A stretch of 64,000 nucleotides of DNA from Acidovorax sp. YS12 (GTDB lineage: Bacteria; Pseudomonadota; Gammaproteobacteria; Burkholderiales; Burkholderiaceae_C), in contig CP053915.1 of assembly GCA_021496925.1 (NCBI GenBank), positions 2,108,001-2,172,000 on the forward strand. Direction: 5' to 3'. The notes under the pieces are model-generated. The model searched no databases. It was given only the letters and a program-made list of their open reading frames with translations, and was not told where the DNA came from. The translations under genes and the position numbers were made by a program. This document shows positions 16,813 through 25,656 of this stretch, piece by piece. The number at the start of each line of letters is the position of its first letter. The first letter of the stretch is position 1.

Positions 16813-17011
16813 CCATTCGCCACGATGTCTGCTTGCTTGTACCGCTGCCGGTCACTATGAGCGCATAGGATCAGCGCACAAAAACGGACAGCAGACTCTG
16901 AAAGGCGGCCGTCACCCCCGAACCTCTATGACTGCTGCACATCCGGATCCTGCCCACAGCTTGGAACACGCGACACCTGGCCGTCGCCATCTTCAGCAGG
17001 CTCACGCTCTC
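16813..17011. other. Non-coding stretch next to the island's left end
   Basis: Together with L1 this makes a 417-bp gap without a gene. After the transposon-end relic I see no convincing coding frame, RNA or promoter here; it is probably island debris. Confidence 0.4.
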
Positions 17012-17494
17012 TTACAGCCAGCGCCGCACCTGCTGGCAATAGGTATCGAACGAAGCCCCAAATCGCGCGTGCAGCGCGTCTTCCTCCGGTCGTATCTGGA
17101 AGTGCTGCAGGTAGGCCATAAAGAGCGGCACGAGGAGCAATGCCGACATCTTGCCCAGCCACACGGCAAGGGCCAACAGCAGCAATGCGAAGCCCAGGTA
17201 CATGGGATTGCGTGTCAGTCGATAGACCCCGCGCACCACCAGCGCTGTCGAGGCCACGGGGGTGGTCGGATTCACCGTGGTGTTTGCCTGCCGAAATGCC
17301 AGAACGCCAGCCATACAAAGCGCGCCGCCGGCCATAGCCAGCGCGCAGGCCACGATCCACGCGCCGGGAATCATGGTCGATACGATACCGGGCAAAAGCC
17401 ACATGGCAGCGGCAAACAGAGCGGCGAGCGCCACGGGTGGCACACGCAGAGACAACCAAGAGGAATGGTTCCGCGACGGGGATTGAGAAGGCAT
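17012..17494 (-). CDS. Isoprenylcysteine methyltransferase-family membrane protein (CzcN-like)
   Basis: 160 residues from the ATG at 17494. A GTG at 17524 is in frame, but it would lie upstream of the predicted transcription start. Four or so hydrophobic helices are followed by the family signature RGVYRLTRNPMYLGFALLLL and the C-terminal RPEEDALHARFGASFDTYCQ. Bacterial members of this family include the CzcN/NnrU-like proteins found in heavy-metal resistance clusters; the reaction is usually not known. A MerR-type promoter directly upstream supports a metal- or stress-linked role. It lies within the first island unit with a divergent DnaJ-like gene. Confidence 0.75.
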   Translation of the reverse strand: MPSQSPSRNHSSWLSLRVPPVALAALFAAAMWLLPGIVSTMIPGAWIVACALAMAGGALCMAGVLAFRQANTTVNPTTPVASTALVVRGVYRLTRNPMYLGFALLLLALAVWLGKMSALLLVPLFMAYLQHFQIRPEEDALHARFGASFDTYCQQVRRWL

Positions 17495-17524
17495 GTGAGG
17501 GTCGGTGCCGAATGTGGTTGGCAC

Positions 17525-17555
17525 ACTTTAAAGATTGAAGTTACTTCAAAGTCAA
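17525..17555 (-). promoter_or_regulatory. MerR-family type promoter/operator
   Basis: Read on the minus strand: -35 TTGACT (17555-17550), a 19-bp spacer, and -10 TAAAGT (17530-17525). The spacer contains the perfect dyad TTGAAGTAACTTCAA (17549-17535). A 19-bp spacer with a centred dyad is the hallmark of promoters activated by MerR-family regulators. The layout resembles lead/cadmium-responsive promoters. It drives the CzcN-like gene. No merR-type gene is in the window. Confidence 0.7.
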
Positions 17556-17697
17556 CGCACAGGTGAAGGTATCGCCGTGGCTCGCCTTGACCTTCTCCAG
17601 CCATGGGCCACCAATTTCTCTCCCAGCCTGGGGATCCTGGCGGCAAGCAGCGCCTGCTACCATGCTGCACTGCAACATAGCTTGCGCCATTGAGACC

Positions 17698-18702
17698 ATG
17701 GACCTCGACGACCCTTACCACGAACTTGGCCTGGCACCGGGCTCCAGCGATGCCGAGGTAAAGGTTGCGTGGCGCCGCCTGTCCGCACGCTGGCACCCGG
17801 ATCGCAACAGCAGCCCGCATGCCCTGCGAAAGATTCAGCGCATCAATCGGGCACTGGAAATGATCCGCAACGCCCGGGACGAACCGGCGGCGGAAACCGA
17901 GGACCCCGCCCCCGATGCGGAAAAATCCACCGTCGAGCACGCCATCAGCCTCACGCTCGAGGAGGTGGTGACCGGTTGTGTCAGGGACATTCGGGGCGAG
18001 GTGGTCGAAGACTGCGCCGAGTGCAGCGGCAGTGGCCTGCAGCTCCAGGCGACCCGGTGCAGTAAATGCGGTGGCACCGGCCACATCCGGCAGCCTCTCT
18101 GGTTCGCCTGGGTCGCGTCCACGGTCGAATGCACAGCCTGCCAGGGGCAGGGGAAGACGCGCCAAAGCTGTGCTGCCTGCGCGGCCAGCGGCAGGGCACC
18201 GGCGCGCAAGTACCGCTGCCGGGTGCCGGTCGCGCCTGGCGCGCGCGCTGGCGACCTGCTCGATATCACAGCCTGGGTGCAAGGCCGTCAGCGCCAGCAC
18301 GCGCTGGCGCTGCGCGTGCGCGTGGAGCTGCAGCCGCACGCGTTCTTCACGGCTGAAGCCGATGGGACCTTGAAGTGCGAACTGCCCGTCGATGGTTTTG
18401 CATGGATGGCCAATCGCTGGATCCAGGTTCCAACCCCCCGCGGGCTGCAACAGATGAAGCTGCGGCGGGGCCACCTGAACTACCGCATCAAAAACGCCGG
18501 CCTTCCGTGGACGGGCGAGGCAGAGGCTGGGGACTGCATCGTCACCGTCGTGCCAATGTTTCCGCAGGAGTTCAGCCAGGAGCAAGAGGCAGCGATTGAC
18601 CGGCTGGTGGCCAGCAACACCGGGACGGCCGGCACGTCGGCCGGTGATCGCATGGCGGCATGGACCCGGTTGGTGGACAACTGGCAGGATCGGCGCAGAT
18701 GA
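17698..18702 (+). CDS. DnaJ-like protein with zinc-finger domain, no G/F linker
   Basis: 334 residues from ATG 17698. A J domain (residues ~5-60) holds the H33-P-D35 motif needed to stimulate Hsp70. The Gly/Phe linker of true DnaJ is absent; an acidic Ala/Glu/Pro stretch (~60-76) takes its place. Four Cys motifs follow: CAECSGSG (106-113), CSKCGGTG (121-128), CTACQGQG (145-152), and a deviating CAACAASG (158-165). A DnaJ-C-like substrate domain ends the protein. It is probably an accessory Hsp40 co-chaperone carried by the island. No dnaK or grpE is nearby. Confidence 0.85.
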   Translation: MDLDDPYHELGLAPGSSDAEVKVAWRRLSARWHPDRNSSPHALRKIQRINRALEMIRNARDEPAAETEDPAPDAEKSTVEHAISLTLEEVVTGCVRDIRGEVVEDCAECSGSGLQLQATRCSKCGGTGHIRQPLWFAWVASTVECTACQGQGKTRQSCAACAASGRAPARKYRCRVPVAPGARAGDLLDITAWVQGRQRQHALALRVRVELQPHAFFTAEADGTLKCELPVDGFAWMANRWIQVPTPRGLQQMKLRRGHLNYRIKNAGLPWTGEAEAGDCIVTVVPMFPQEFSQEQEAAIDRLVASNTGTAGTSAGDRMAAWTRLVDNWQDRRR

Positions 18703-18755
18703 GATCCCCGATGACCATCAGCATGGCGGACTGATGATGGCAGCCCTTGAAGTTT

Positions 18756-18855
18756 TGCTTAAAATTTGAGCAAAATACCGCTCGCAAAACTGAGTAAACA
18801 AAGAAAACTCCATTCAAATTCATAGAGTTATCGACGTTACAGCATGTGCCAGAAG
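18756..18855. repeat. IS21-like transposon end, right type (R2, outer tip missing)
   Basis: Closely matches 32097-32195: TGCTTAAAATTTGAGCAAAA, CGCTCGCAAAACTGAG, TTCATAGAGTTATCGACG, ACAGCATGTGCCAGAAG. The outermost repeats present at 32196-32241 are lacking; instead a left-type end follows 3 bp later. Confidence 0.7.
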
Positions 18856-18858
18856 CAA

Positions 18859-18986
18859 TGTCGATGTGCATTGAGCGTTGTATTAGCCAGCCAGCAAAAT
18901 CAACCAGATAAAACAACCTGAGATGCACATCTTTGTACTGATTTTTCGCTGAGTGTTGTATTTCTCGCGGAAGACCGCCAAACGCC
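18859..18986. repeat. IS21-like multi-repeat transposon end, left type (L2)
   Basis: Starts TGTCGATGTGCATTGAGCGT and contains CGCTGAGTGTTGTA followed by GCGGAAGACCGCCAAACGCC. It matches L1 at 16653-16812 but has one repeat unit fewer. Its tip TGTCGAT matches the inverted tip of R3 at 32241. Confidence 0.7.
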
Positions 18987-19215
18987 CCGACATCACTCCG
19001 CAAGACCCTAAACCCCAGCGGTTGCCCGGTCCGGGCGACCAGGCCTCAGGCATCCTTGCTCCTTACGTTCCGGCCTGCCACTGGCAATCTGGTGGCTTGC
19101 GGCGGTGCCACCGAACTGTCCAACCCGGCAGTCCGGCGCCATCGGCCAAGCAGCGCATGCCATAGCACCCTGCCATGATGCGCGCATTGTTTTCACTCTA
19201 GAGAAAGACTTCATC
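18987..19215. other. Leader region of the yggL-like gene
   Basis: With the R2/L2 relics this makes a 513-bp gap without a gene (18703-19215). After the relics I see only unrecognised sequence and the AGAGAAAGAC stretch just before the yggL-like start. Confidence 0.35.
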
Positions 19216-19554
19216 ATGGCATTGCCACCAAACAAGCAACGCAGCCGCCGCCTTCGCAAGAAGATGCATCTGGACGAATTCCAGGAGTTTGGCTTTGAGT
19301 ACGAGCTCAGCCTGAAGGAAGACCTGACAACCGGGCAGGAAGATGCCCTGATGGACCGCTTCGTGACCGAGTTGCTGGCTCCACGTTTCCTGGCCGCTGC
19401 AGGCTGGGTGCTCGAAGGCTTTGTGACCACCTACCATCGCGGTAGCGCCACTGACGAAGACCGTGCAGCCACCCTGGCCTGGTTCCGGGCCCAGCCCGAA
19501 GTGAATGAAGCCAGCGTGAGCGAACTCAAGGATGCCTGGTACGTCGAAGATTGA
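19216..19554 (+). CDS. YggL/DUF469-family protein
   Basis: 112 residues from ATG 19216. The sequence matches the YggL family over its whole length: NKQRSRRLRKKMHLDEFQE at the basic N-terminus, GFEYELSLKEDLTTGQEDAL, and the C-terminal RAQPEVNEASVSELKDAWYV. YggL-type proteins bind ribosomal components in enterobacteria; the role is poorly defined. It is the first gene of the second island unit and stands alone. Confidence 0.85.
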   Translation: MALPPNKQRSRRLRKKMHLDEFQEFGFEYELSLKEDLTTGQEDALMDRFVTELLAPRFLAAAGWVLEGFVTTYHRGSATDEDRAATLAWFRAQPEVNEASVSELKDAWYVED

Positions 19555-20069
19555 ATGCCTTGGCACTGCGGAAACCGCAAGTTGCGTATTCCAACGATCC
19601 TGGACAGCGAGTCCTGGAACGTGAACGCCTGAACGGCATGTCCACTCAGTTGGCTCCAATCGGCCAGGAGTTGCCGGTCACCACCGTCGCCTAGTGGACT
19701 GCTTCAGGCGGGTTGCGACCACTGAGCTTTGGCAAGCCTGTGACCGCTGCCGCCGATACCAGACACTGCCCCGCGATCTGGCCAGACGTCCGCTGTACGC
19801 GGCAAACCGGATAACGGCAGCTTTCGTAAGCTGCGAACTGGTGTTGCCGACCCTGAGCCGCCATCCAGCTAAAAGCGCCAAAGCCGTCATTCAGCATGAT
19901 GGAAAGTTCAATCCGAAGAACCGCGAGTCAGATCAACGGCTTGCAGGTTGTTCAGGGCGGACTAATAAATGAACAAGAGCTTCAAAAAACTCGCCTAGTC
20001 CCAATGCTGTTCAGTTAGCGTGCTCCGCGCCCCTGCCTGCATCGCGGGCGGGGGCATGGCGTTGATCCG
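19555..20069. other. 515-bp gap of decayed sequence
   Basis: Short open frames occur on both strands but none has a start site, family motif or typical codon use. The GGACTAATAAATGAACAAGAGC stretch region (about 19958-19979) is AT-rich. I see no RNA gene or terminator. Likely degenerate intergenic or mobile-element DNA. Confidence 0.35.
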
Positions 20070-20849
20070 CTATCCCGCCACCGGGAATCGGCGCAGGCTG
20101 CCATGCACCGGCACCAGCGAGGCCAGCGCCTTTCCCTCGTACTCGAAAGCCACCTGGCGCAGCGGCACGCCGTACAGGCGCAGCAGATGGGCCTCGGTCA
20201 GCACCTCGTCCACCGGCCCGCAGGCGTAGTCGCGCTCACTGAACATCAGCAGGGCGTCGTCCGCCACGGCATGGGCATGGTGCGGGTGGTGCGTGGTGAA
20301 CAGCACCGTCAGCCCCTCATCGCGCAGCTTGGCAATCCACTCCAGCACGATGCCCTGGTTCTTCAGGTCGAGGGCCGAAGTGGGTTCGTCGAGAATCAGG
20401 ATGTCGGCCTCGGCTACCAGCGCCCTTGCGAAAATCACCAACTGCCGCTGACCGCCGGACATTTCGTGGAACGGGCGATGGGCAGCATGTGCCATGCCGA
20501 AACGCTCCAACGCTTGCAAGGCCGCCTCCTCGTCGGCTGGCACCGGCTGGGTGAACAGGCCAATCTTGCGAGCCCGGCCCATGAGCACCATGTCCAGTGC
20601 GGAGTAGTCGAAGCTGACTTGGAATAATTGAGGCACGAAGGCGATCCGCCCATGTACCTGGATCTCCCCCTCGCTAGGCTGCAAGGCCCCGAGCAGAATC
20701 TTGAGCAGCGTAGTCTTACCCCGTCCATTGGGGCCGAGCAAGGCAAAGACCCTGCCCCTGGTCACTGCCGCCCGATAGCCGCGGAAAATCCAGCGCTCAG
20801 GCAGGTAGGCATGTCCGAGACCGTCGAACGCGAGTGCCGTATTGTTCAT
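20070..20849 (-). CDS. Iron-siderophore ABC transporter, ATP-binding protein
   Basis: 259 residues from the ATG at 20849, which overlaps the permease stop (ATGA). It powers siderophore import through the FecCD-type permease. Walker A is GPNGRGKTTLL, the signature is MSGGQRQLVIFARAL, and Walker B is ILILDEPTSALD, followed by the H-loop TTHHPHHA. The Arg in the Walker A x-position (GPNGRGKT) is common in this subfamily. It is the last gene of the leftward uptake operon. Confidence 0.92.
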   Translation of the reverse strand: MNNTALAFDGLGHAYLPERWIFRGYRAAVTRGRVFALLGPNGRGKTTLLKILLGALQPSEGEIQVHGRIAFVPQLFQVSFDYSALDMVLMGRARKIGLFTQPVPADEEAALQALERFGMAHAAHRPFHEMSGGQRQLVIFARALVAEADILILDEPTSALDLKNQGIVLEWIAKLRDEGLTVLFTTHHPHHAHAVADDALLMFSERDYACGPVDEVLTEAHLLRLYGVPLRQVAFEYEGKALASLVPVHGSLRRFPVAG

Positions 20850-21931
20850 TGATCGCTCCATCCCTTGGTCTGGGTCTTCCAGAAAAGGAAGCAGATGAAA
20901 GGCGTCCCCACCAGGGCCGACAGCACGCCGACCGGAAGCTCGCCGCGCACGATAGTGCGAGTCACATCGTCCAGGCCCAGTACGAACAATCCTCCTAGCA
21001 GGGCCGAGGCTGGCAGCAGGCGCCGATGGTCCGGTCCCACCAGCATGCGGGCCAGGTGGGGCACCACTAGGCCGACCCAGCCGATCACCCCGGCTACGGA
21101 CACCTGGGCGGCCACGATCAGCGATACCACGGCAATCACCAGCCAGCGCAGCCAGCGGACGTCAACACCCAATGAGGCGGCATCCAGATCGCCCAGGGAA
21201 AGCAGGTTGATACGCCAACGCAGCAGCATCAGCACCGCGCCGCCGCCCAACGTGGGGATGGCGATCATGAAGACTTTCTGTGCATCGACACCGATGAAGC
21301 TGCCCAACAACCAATAGACCATGCCGGGCAGCTTCACATCCGGAGCGACAAACTGCACCAGACCCACCAAGGCGATGAAGAACGCGCCGATGAACACGCC
21401 GGCCAGAATCAAGGCCATGCCATTGCCACCATTACGCGCCAGTCTGGCAAGGGTGAAAGTGAGTCCCATGGCCAACAAACCGCCAACGAAAGCCAAGCCG
21501 ACAACGCCGGTTGGTGGCCACCCGAACAGCATGGCCAATACGCCGCCAAAGGCCGCGCCGGAGGTGACGCCTACCAGATCCGGTCCGACCAGTGGATTGC
21601 GCATGACGCCTTGCAAGGCCGCACCGGCCATGCCCAAGCCCATGCCTGCCAAGGTGGCGACCAGCACGCGCGGCAGGCGAACGGTTTGAATCACCGTCAG
21701 TTCTTTGATGTTCCAGGACGGGTCATCGGGCAACGGTCCTGGCCAGGCCAGATGAGCAACGATGGTCACAGCTTGATCGAAAGGCATGGGATAGGCGCCC
21801 AGCAGCAACGAGCCGACGATGGCTAGCAGCACCGCCACTCCCAACAGGTAGGGCATGCAGCGTCCGCCCGGCATCGGAGGGTGTTTGGCAACGAGTGGTG
21901 CCACGGATATGGTCAGGCCGGAGTCGGTCAT
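20846..21931 (-). CDS. Iron-siderophore ABC transporter, FecCD-family permease
   Basis: 361 residues with about nine to ten hydrophobic helices. The FecCD/BtuC family motifs are clear: TVRLPRVLVATLAGMGLGMA, GAALQGVMRNPLVGPDLVGV, and GVIGWVGLVVPHLARMLVG, which contacts the ATPase, plus GELPVGVLSALVGTPFICFL near the end. It is a single-gene permease that would form a homodimer in the inner membrane. It overlaps the genes on both sides by 4 bp. Confidence 0.93.
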   Translation of the reverse strand: MTDSGLTISVAPLVAKHPPMPGGRCMPYLLGVAVLLAIVGSLLLGAYPMPFDQAVTIVAHLAWPGPLPDDPSWNIKELTVIQTVRLPRVLVATLAGMGLGMAGAALQGVMRNPLVGPDLVGVTSGAAFGGVLAMLFGWPPTGVVGLAFVGGLLAMGLTFTLARLARNGGNGMALILAGVFIGAFFIALVGLVQFVAPDVKLPGMVYWLLGSFIGVDAQKVFMIAIPTLGGGAVLMLLRWRINLLSLGDLDAASLGVDVRWLRWLVIAVVSLIVAAQVSVAGVIGWVGLVVPHLARMLVGPDHRRLLPASALLGGLFVLGLDDVTRTIVRGELPVGVLSALVGTPFICFLFWKTQTKGWSDQ

Positions 21932-23160
21932 TGGGGGGCGCTCTGTTTGTGGACTGAAAAGGCATCGCGGGCGAAGCGCCCATACCCGGCGGAGCCGAGG
22001 TTGGCGTCCAGATGTAGGTCGGCATCGATTTCGGCGTCACTCATGCTGTAGCCGAAACGGGAAACATAGGCGTCCCGCAACAGTTCGCGCACTTTGGGTT
22101 GCAAGCGGTCGGGATGCGTGATTTCTGCCATCCAGCGCACGGAGATGGGCTGGTAGGTCAAGCCCAGCAAACCACCGCCCCTCGCACCAAGCATGCGGTA
22201 GACGCGTTTGGCCCGAACCGCTTTCAAGCCGCGCCACAATGGGTTGGCCATGAATTCCTGTGGACTGGCGCCACCGCCAGCCATGAGGAAGATGAAGTCC
22301 GGATCCATAGCCAGGATGCGTTCTGCATCCTGGCGCTGCCCGGTCAATCCGACGGTGGCATTCCGCACCTGTGCGGGCGGCAGATAGTATTGGTAGTCGT
22401 TGTTGAATGATTTGACGTAGTATGGGCTCGACGTCCCCATGATGAGCACACAGGGCTGCCGTGCTTCGGGCACAGCACCGAGTTCTGCTGCCAATTCCCG
22501 ATAGGCCTGGCGATTCTGCTCAATCAATGCTTCTGCACGCTCGGGGTGACCTGAAACCTCAGCTACCATGCGGGCCGCCGCCCGCAGGAAATCGTCCCAG
22601 TTCCCATTTCCTTGCGTGGAAAACAGCAGGGTCGGAATTCCGATTTGGCGGGTCAACCGGGCAGGGCCATGGCGATTCCCGAAGAAGACGCCAGCATCGA
22701 GCGCCAGCAAACCCTCCACGCCGGCATCGGGTCCTTTCTGATACGCCATTATCCCGCTATCCCACAGGCTGTCCTGCTTGAGCACCTGCGGGAAAATCCG
22801 GCTCCAGATGCGCTTTGCAAAGTCACCTCGCTCCCGTGCCGTACCCGCTCTCGCTAGCGCCTCAGGAGCGACAGTGGCTTCCAGAAACGCATCGGTATAG
22901 AAACCAGGGCCCCAAGTCATCACCGCACCTTGAAAAGGCTGGCCGATGCGCACGGGCGCGCCGCTGCCGTCGATCACGGTGTGACTCCGGGCTGGAGCCG
23001 GAAATTGCGGCGATGGCCGTGTTAACGCCAAGACGATCAGGCCAATACTGGCGAACGGGATGAACCAAGCCAACTCGCGCAATATGCCGAACGAGGCAGT
23101 CCATCGAAAAATGCGGGTGAGCGGGAAAGGCATCCCGGGAGAAGCGGGCTCCATTGACAT
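21928..23160 (-). CDS. Iron-siderophore ABC transporter, substrate-binding protein with N-terminal membrane anchor
   Basis: 410 residues. The periplasmic-binding fold of class III is seen from ~80 onward (MTWGPGFYTDAFLEATVAPE; AGVEGLLALDAGVFFGNRHG; ERILAMDPDFIFLMAGGG). The N-terminus lacks a normal cleavable signal or lipobox; instead a hydrophobic helix at ~30-45 (WFIPFASIGLIVLAL) suggests an inner-membrane anchor. It presumably captures a ferric siderophore after import by the TonB receptor encoded 6 bp upstream. The stop overlaps the permease start. Confidence 0.85.
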   Translation of the reverse strand: MSMEPASPGMPFPLTRIFRWTASFGILRELAWFIPFASIGLIVLALTRPSPQFPAPARSHTVIDGSGAPVRIGQPFQGAVMTWGPGFYTDAFLEATVAPEALARAGTARERGDFAKRIWSRIFPQVLKQDSLWDSGIMAYQKGPDAGVEGLLALDAGVFFGNRHGPARLTRQIGIPTLLFSTQGNGNWDDFLRAAARMVAEVSGHPERAEALIEQNRQAYRELAAELGAVPEARQPCVLIMGTSSPYYVKSFNNDYQYYLPPAQVRNATVGLTGQRQDAERILAMDPDFIFLMAGGGASPQEFMANPLWRGLKAVRAKRVYRMLGARGGGLLGLTYQPISVRWMAEITHPDRLQPKVRELLRDAYVSRFGYSMSDAEIDADLHLDANLGSAGYGRFARDAFSVHKQSAPQ

Positions 23161-23166
23161 ACGGGA

Positions 23167-25509
23167 TCAGAACTGCATGGTCGCCGAGAAACTGACCATT
23201 CTCGGATCGCCGATCATGTTGCCCATGAAATAGCGTTTGTCGGTAATGTTGCTGATGTTCAGCCGCAGGGTCAGCGGGCGTTGCGCGAGGCCGGTCCGGT
23301 AGCGTAGCCCCATGTCATAGATGGTTACGCTTGGCATCCTGTCGGTGTTTGCGGCGTCGTAATAGTATTTCCCCGTGTAAAAAGCGCCACCAGTCCATGT
23401 CAGTCCCGGCATTGCCTGGATAGCGTATTCCGCGATGAGCTTAGCCATCTTGTTGGGCACGACTGTCGGCGTTTTTCCTTCCATGGCCGGATTGTTGGTG
23501 TTCTTCTTTTGCTTGGCGCTCAACCAGGTCGCTCCACCGTATATCCGCAGACCCGGCAGCACCTTGCCACTGGCCGTCAATTCGAGTCCCTGGTGAATTT
23601 GACGACCGTCCTGCACGTAGGTGAGAGAGGCCGGATCGACGTATTGGTTCGCCTTGTCAATTTTGAACACGGCTGCGGTCAGCAAGGTTCCGCCCAATGT
23701 TGTCTTGGCGCCGAGTTCATATTGCTTGTCTCGCATGGGTGCGAGGATTTGCCCGGCATTGCTGACGGGCTGACCGTTGTATAGCGCGGGCGCCACGCCA
23801 CCTTGTTCCAGTGCATCCAGGTACGTCACATACGTCGTGACATTGGGCACCGGCTTGAACAGCAGGGAAACCGTCGGTGTGGTCGCGAACTTCTTGTAGA
23901 CAGCAGTGGCGGCGCCGGTCGTCCTGTCGTAAGTAGTAGTGTCGATGAGCGTGCGGTTGATGCCCAGCAGCAGGGACCATTGCTTGGTGAGTTGAATGTC
24001 GTCACCGATGATCACATTGGTCGTCGCCGACTCGTAGGAATTGACTACGGGTCTGGTGTCAACGGCATAGACCGGCTTCGCGACCTGTATAGGGTCGAGC
24101 AGATCGTAAATGCCGGGCATGTTTATGGCGATGCTCCCATTGGGATGCGCTTTAATCAACTGCCCAGCGTAGGAAAATCCAACTGTCAAATTGTGGGCCA
24201 CAGATCCTGTATTGAATCCAGAATCAAGATAAGCATAACCAGATTTTCTTATTAGATCAGAATCGAAGATATGGTAAATGCTCATGGTTTTGGTTTTATC
24301 AACCCAATTGTTCGTAGTGTTATTGTTGAGCCGATCTGTCATGCCTGACTGGTACAGCAGCGCTGAACGAAACCTCGAGCTTTCGGAAACATCCCATATA
24401 ACCTTGCCGATCAACTGGTTGTTCTCGAAGGTGTCGTAACCCCATTCCTGTCCATACAGCTTCGAAGGATCAATTTGTTTAGGGTCGATGGAGGACATCA
24501 GTATTCCGCTGGCTGGGGTTGGACCGAAACCAACCTGCATGCCATCCTGTTTTCCATAAGTTCTGGATGCATTGAGCTCAAGCTTCAGCCTGTTACTGAC
24601 CCGGTAGTCCAGAGCCCCGCTGACGAGGTACCGGTCGATTTTTTGGCCTGAGACGAAGGTTTCACCACCTTCATTCACCAAATTCAGCCGATAGCCCAGG
24701 CTGCCGTCCTCGTTGATGGGCCCACCAAGGTCAGCATGGGTGTAGCAGTTGGACTTTTCCCTACAGCCGACCGTGATATCCAACAGGCGCTGGGCTGGCG
24801 CCCGCTTAGCAACCAAATTGACGTTACCAGAAGGCGAGCCCAGGCCGTACATGAACCCTGTGGCCCCGGTGATGACTTCGATCCGCTCTATGTCCTCAGT
24901 GCCGAAGAAATTCGACCCGCCAATGGGCAAGCCCTCCAGACTTCGATTGGGGGCAAAAAACCCCCGCATGTTGATGTTCTCTGCAATGCGGGATGCCGGG
25001 ATGTATATCTGCGTATATGGGTTATATCTAAATGTGTCACGAAGCAGAGTCGTCTGGGTGTTTTCGATCAGTTCCTTCGGCATGACGTTGAGTGAATAAG
25101 GGGTATCCTGCAGCAGACGTTCCCCCCAGGGGCCGACGTTTAGGGCGCGCTCCACGCTGTAGCCCATTTCCGCTGCCCCCTCCTGGGGAGTGCCCATCAC
25201 CGTGACTTCCTTCAACGTCGGCACAACCACCCCGATGATTACCTTGTCCCCCACGAAGCTCGCGCTCAGCCCGCTGCCCTGCAGCAGCTTGCGCAAGGCA
25301 TCGGCGGGCTCCAGCGTGCCGTGCACGGCTGGCGCGGCGTTGCCGCCGATGGACAGCCCCGATTGGCGCGAAAGCTGCTGGATCGAGGTGCTCAGCGGCT
25401 GGGCTGGCAGATCGATGGCCAGGGGCGCAGCCTGGGCCCATGCGGCCACCAGCGAAAGCATGGCCGCCGCAATGGGGCGGATAGGAGAGATGAAGCGTGA
25501 GAAAGGCAT
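23167..25509 (-). CDS. TonB-dependent siderophore receptor with STN signalling domain
   Basis: 780 residues. Signal peptide to ~28 (AAWAQA-A), then an STN domain (~30-95: IDLPAQPLSTSIQQLSRQSG, GTLEPADALRKLLQGSGLSA) of the FecA type. A likely TonB box is KEVTVMG. The plug domain holds RIAENINMRGFFAPNRSLEG and IERIEVITGATGFMYGLGSP. The barrel ends PRMVSFSATMQF with a terminal Phe. The STN domain normally signals to an anti-sigma/sigma pair, but no fecI/fecR-like genes are near. GC content of the central barrel region is visibly lower than in core genes. Confidence 0.92.
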   Translation of the reverse strand: MPFSRFISPIRPIAAAMLSLVAAWAQAAPLAIDLPAQPLSTSIQQLSRQSGLSIGGNAAPAVHGTLEPADALRKLLQGSGLSASFVGDKVIIGVVVPTLKEVTVMGTPQEGAAEMGYSVERALNVGPWGERLLQDTPYSLNVMPKELIENTQTTLLRDTFRYNPYTQIYIPASRIAENINMRGFFAPNRSLEGLPIGGSNFFGTEDIERIEVITGATGFMYGLGSPSGNVNLVAKRAPAQRLLDITVGCREKSNCYTHADLGGPINEDGSLGYRLNLVNEGGETFVSGQKIDRYLVSGALDYRVSNRLKLELNASRTYGKQDGMQVGFGPTPASGILMSSIDPKQIDPSKLYGQEWGYDTFENNQLIGKVIWDVSESSRFRSALLYQSGMTDRLNNNTTNNWVDKTKTMSIYHIFDSDLIRKSGYAYLDSGFNTGSVAHNLTVGFSYAGQLIKAHPNGSIAINMPGIYDLLDPIQVAKPVYAVDTRPVVNSYESATTNVIIGDDIQLTKQWSLLLGINRTLIDTTTYDRTTGAATAVYKKFATTPTVSLLFKPVPNVTTYVTYLDALEQGGVAPALYNGQPVSNAGQILAPMRDKQYELGAKTTLGGTLLTAAVFKIDKANQYVDPASLTYVQDGRQIHQGLELTASGKVLPGLRIYGGATWLSAKQKKNTNNPAMEGKTPTVVPNKMAKLIAEYAIQAMPGLTWTGGAFYTGKYYYDAANTDRMPSVTIYDMGLRYRTGLAQRPLTLRLNISNITDKRYFMGNMIGDPRMVSFSATMQF

Positions 25510-25544
25510 GGCGGGTTCCAGTCAAGAGATACAGATGTGCTCAC

Positions 25545-25562
25545 CTGTACTTGACGGTACAG
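25545..25562. promoter_or_regulatory. 18-bp dyad upstream of the siderophore operon
   Basis: CTGTAC-TTGACG-GTACAG is a perfect inverted repeat with a 6-bp centre, 36 bp before the receptor start. It could be an operator. It does not resemble a Fur box. Regulator unknown. Confidence 0.35.
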
Positions 25563-25656
25563 CGCCTGAAACTACTCAAAAATTCTTTAGTCCGACCCGA
25601 AAAACCTGCGAACCGTTGATCTGACCCGTAGTTCTGCTGCTTGAAGGGCGCAGTCT

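Noticed and set aside
19694..19972. Small gene in the gap before the siderophore operon
   Set aside because: The frame has no ribosome site, no recognisable motif and untypical composition; the region looks decayed.
25545..25562. Fur box for the siderophore operon
   Set aside because: The dyad CTGTAC-N6-GTACAG does not match the Fur consensus; kept only as an unassigned operator candidate.
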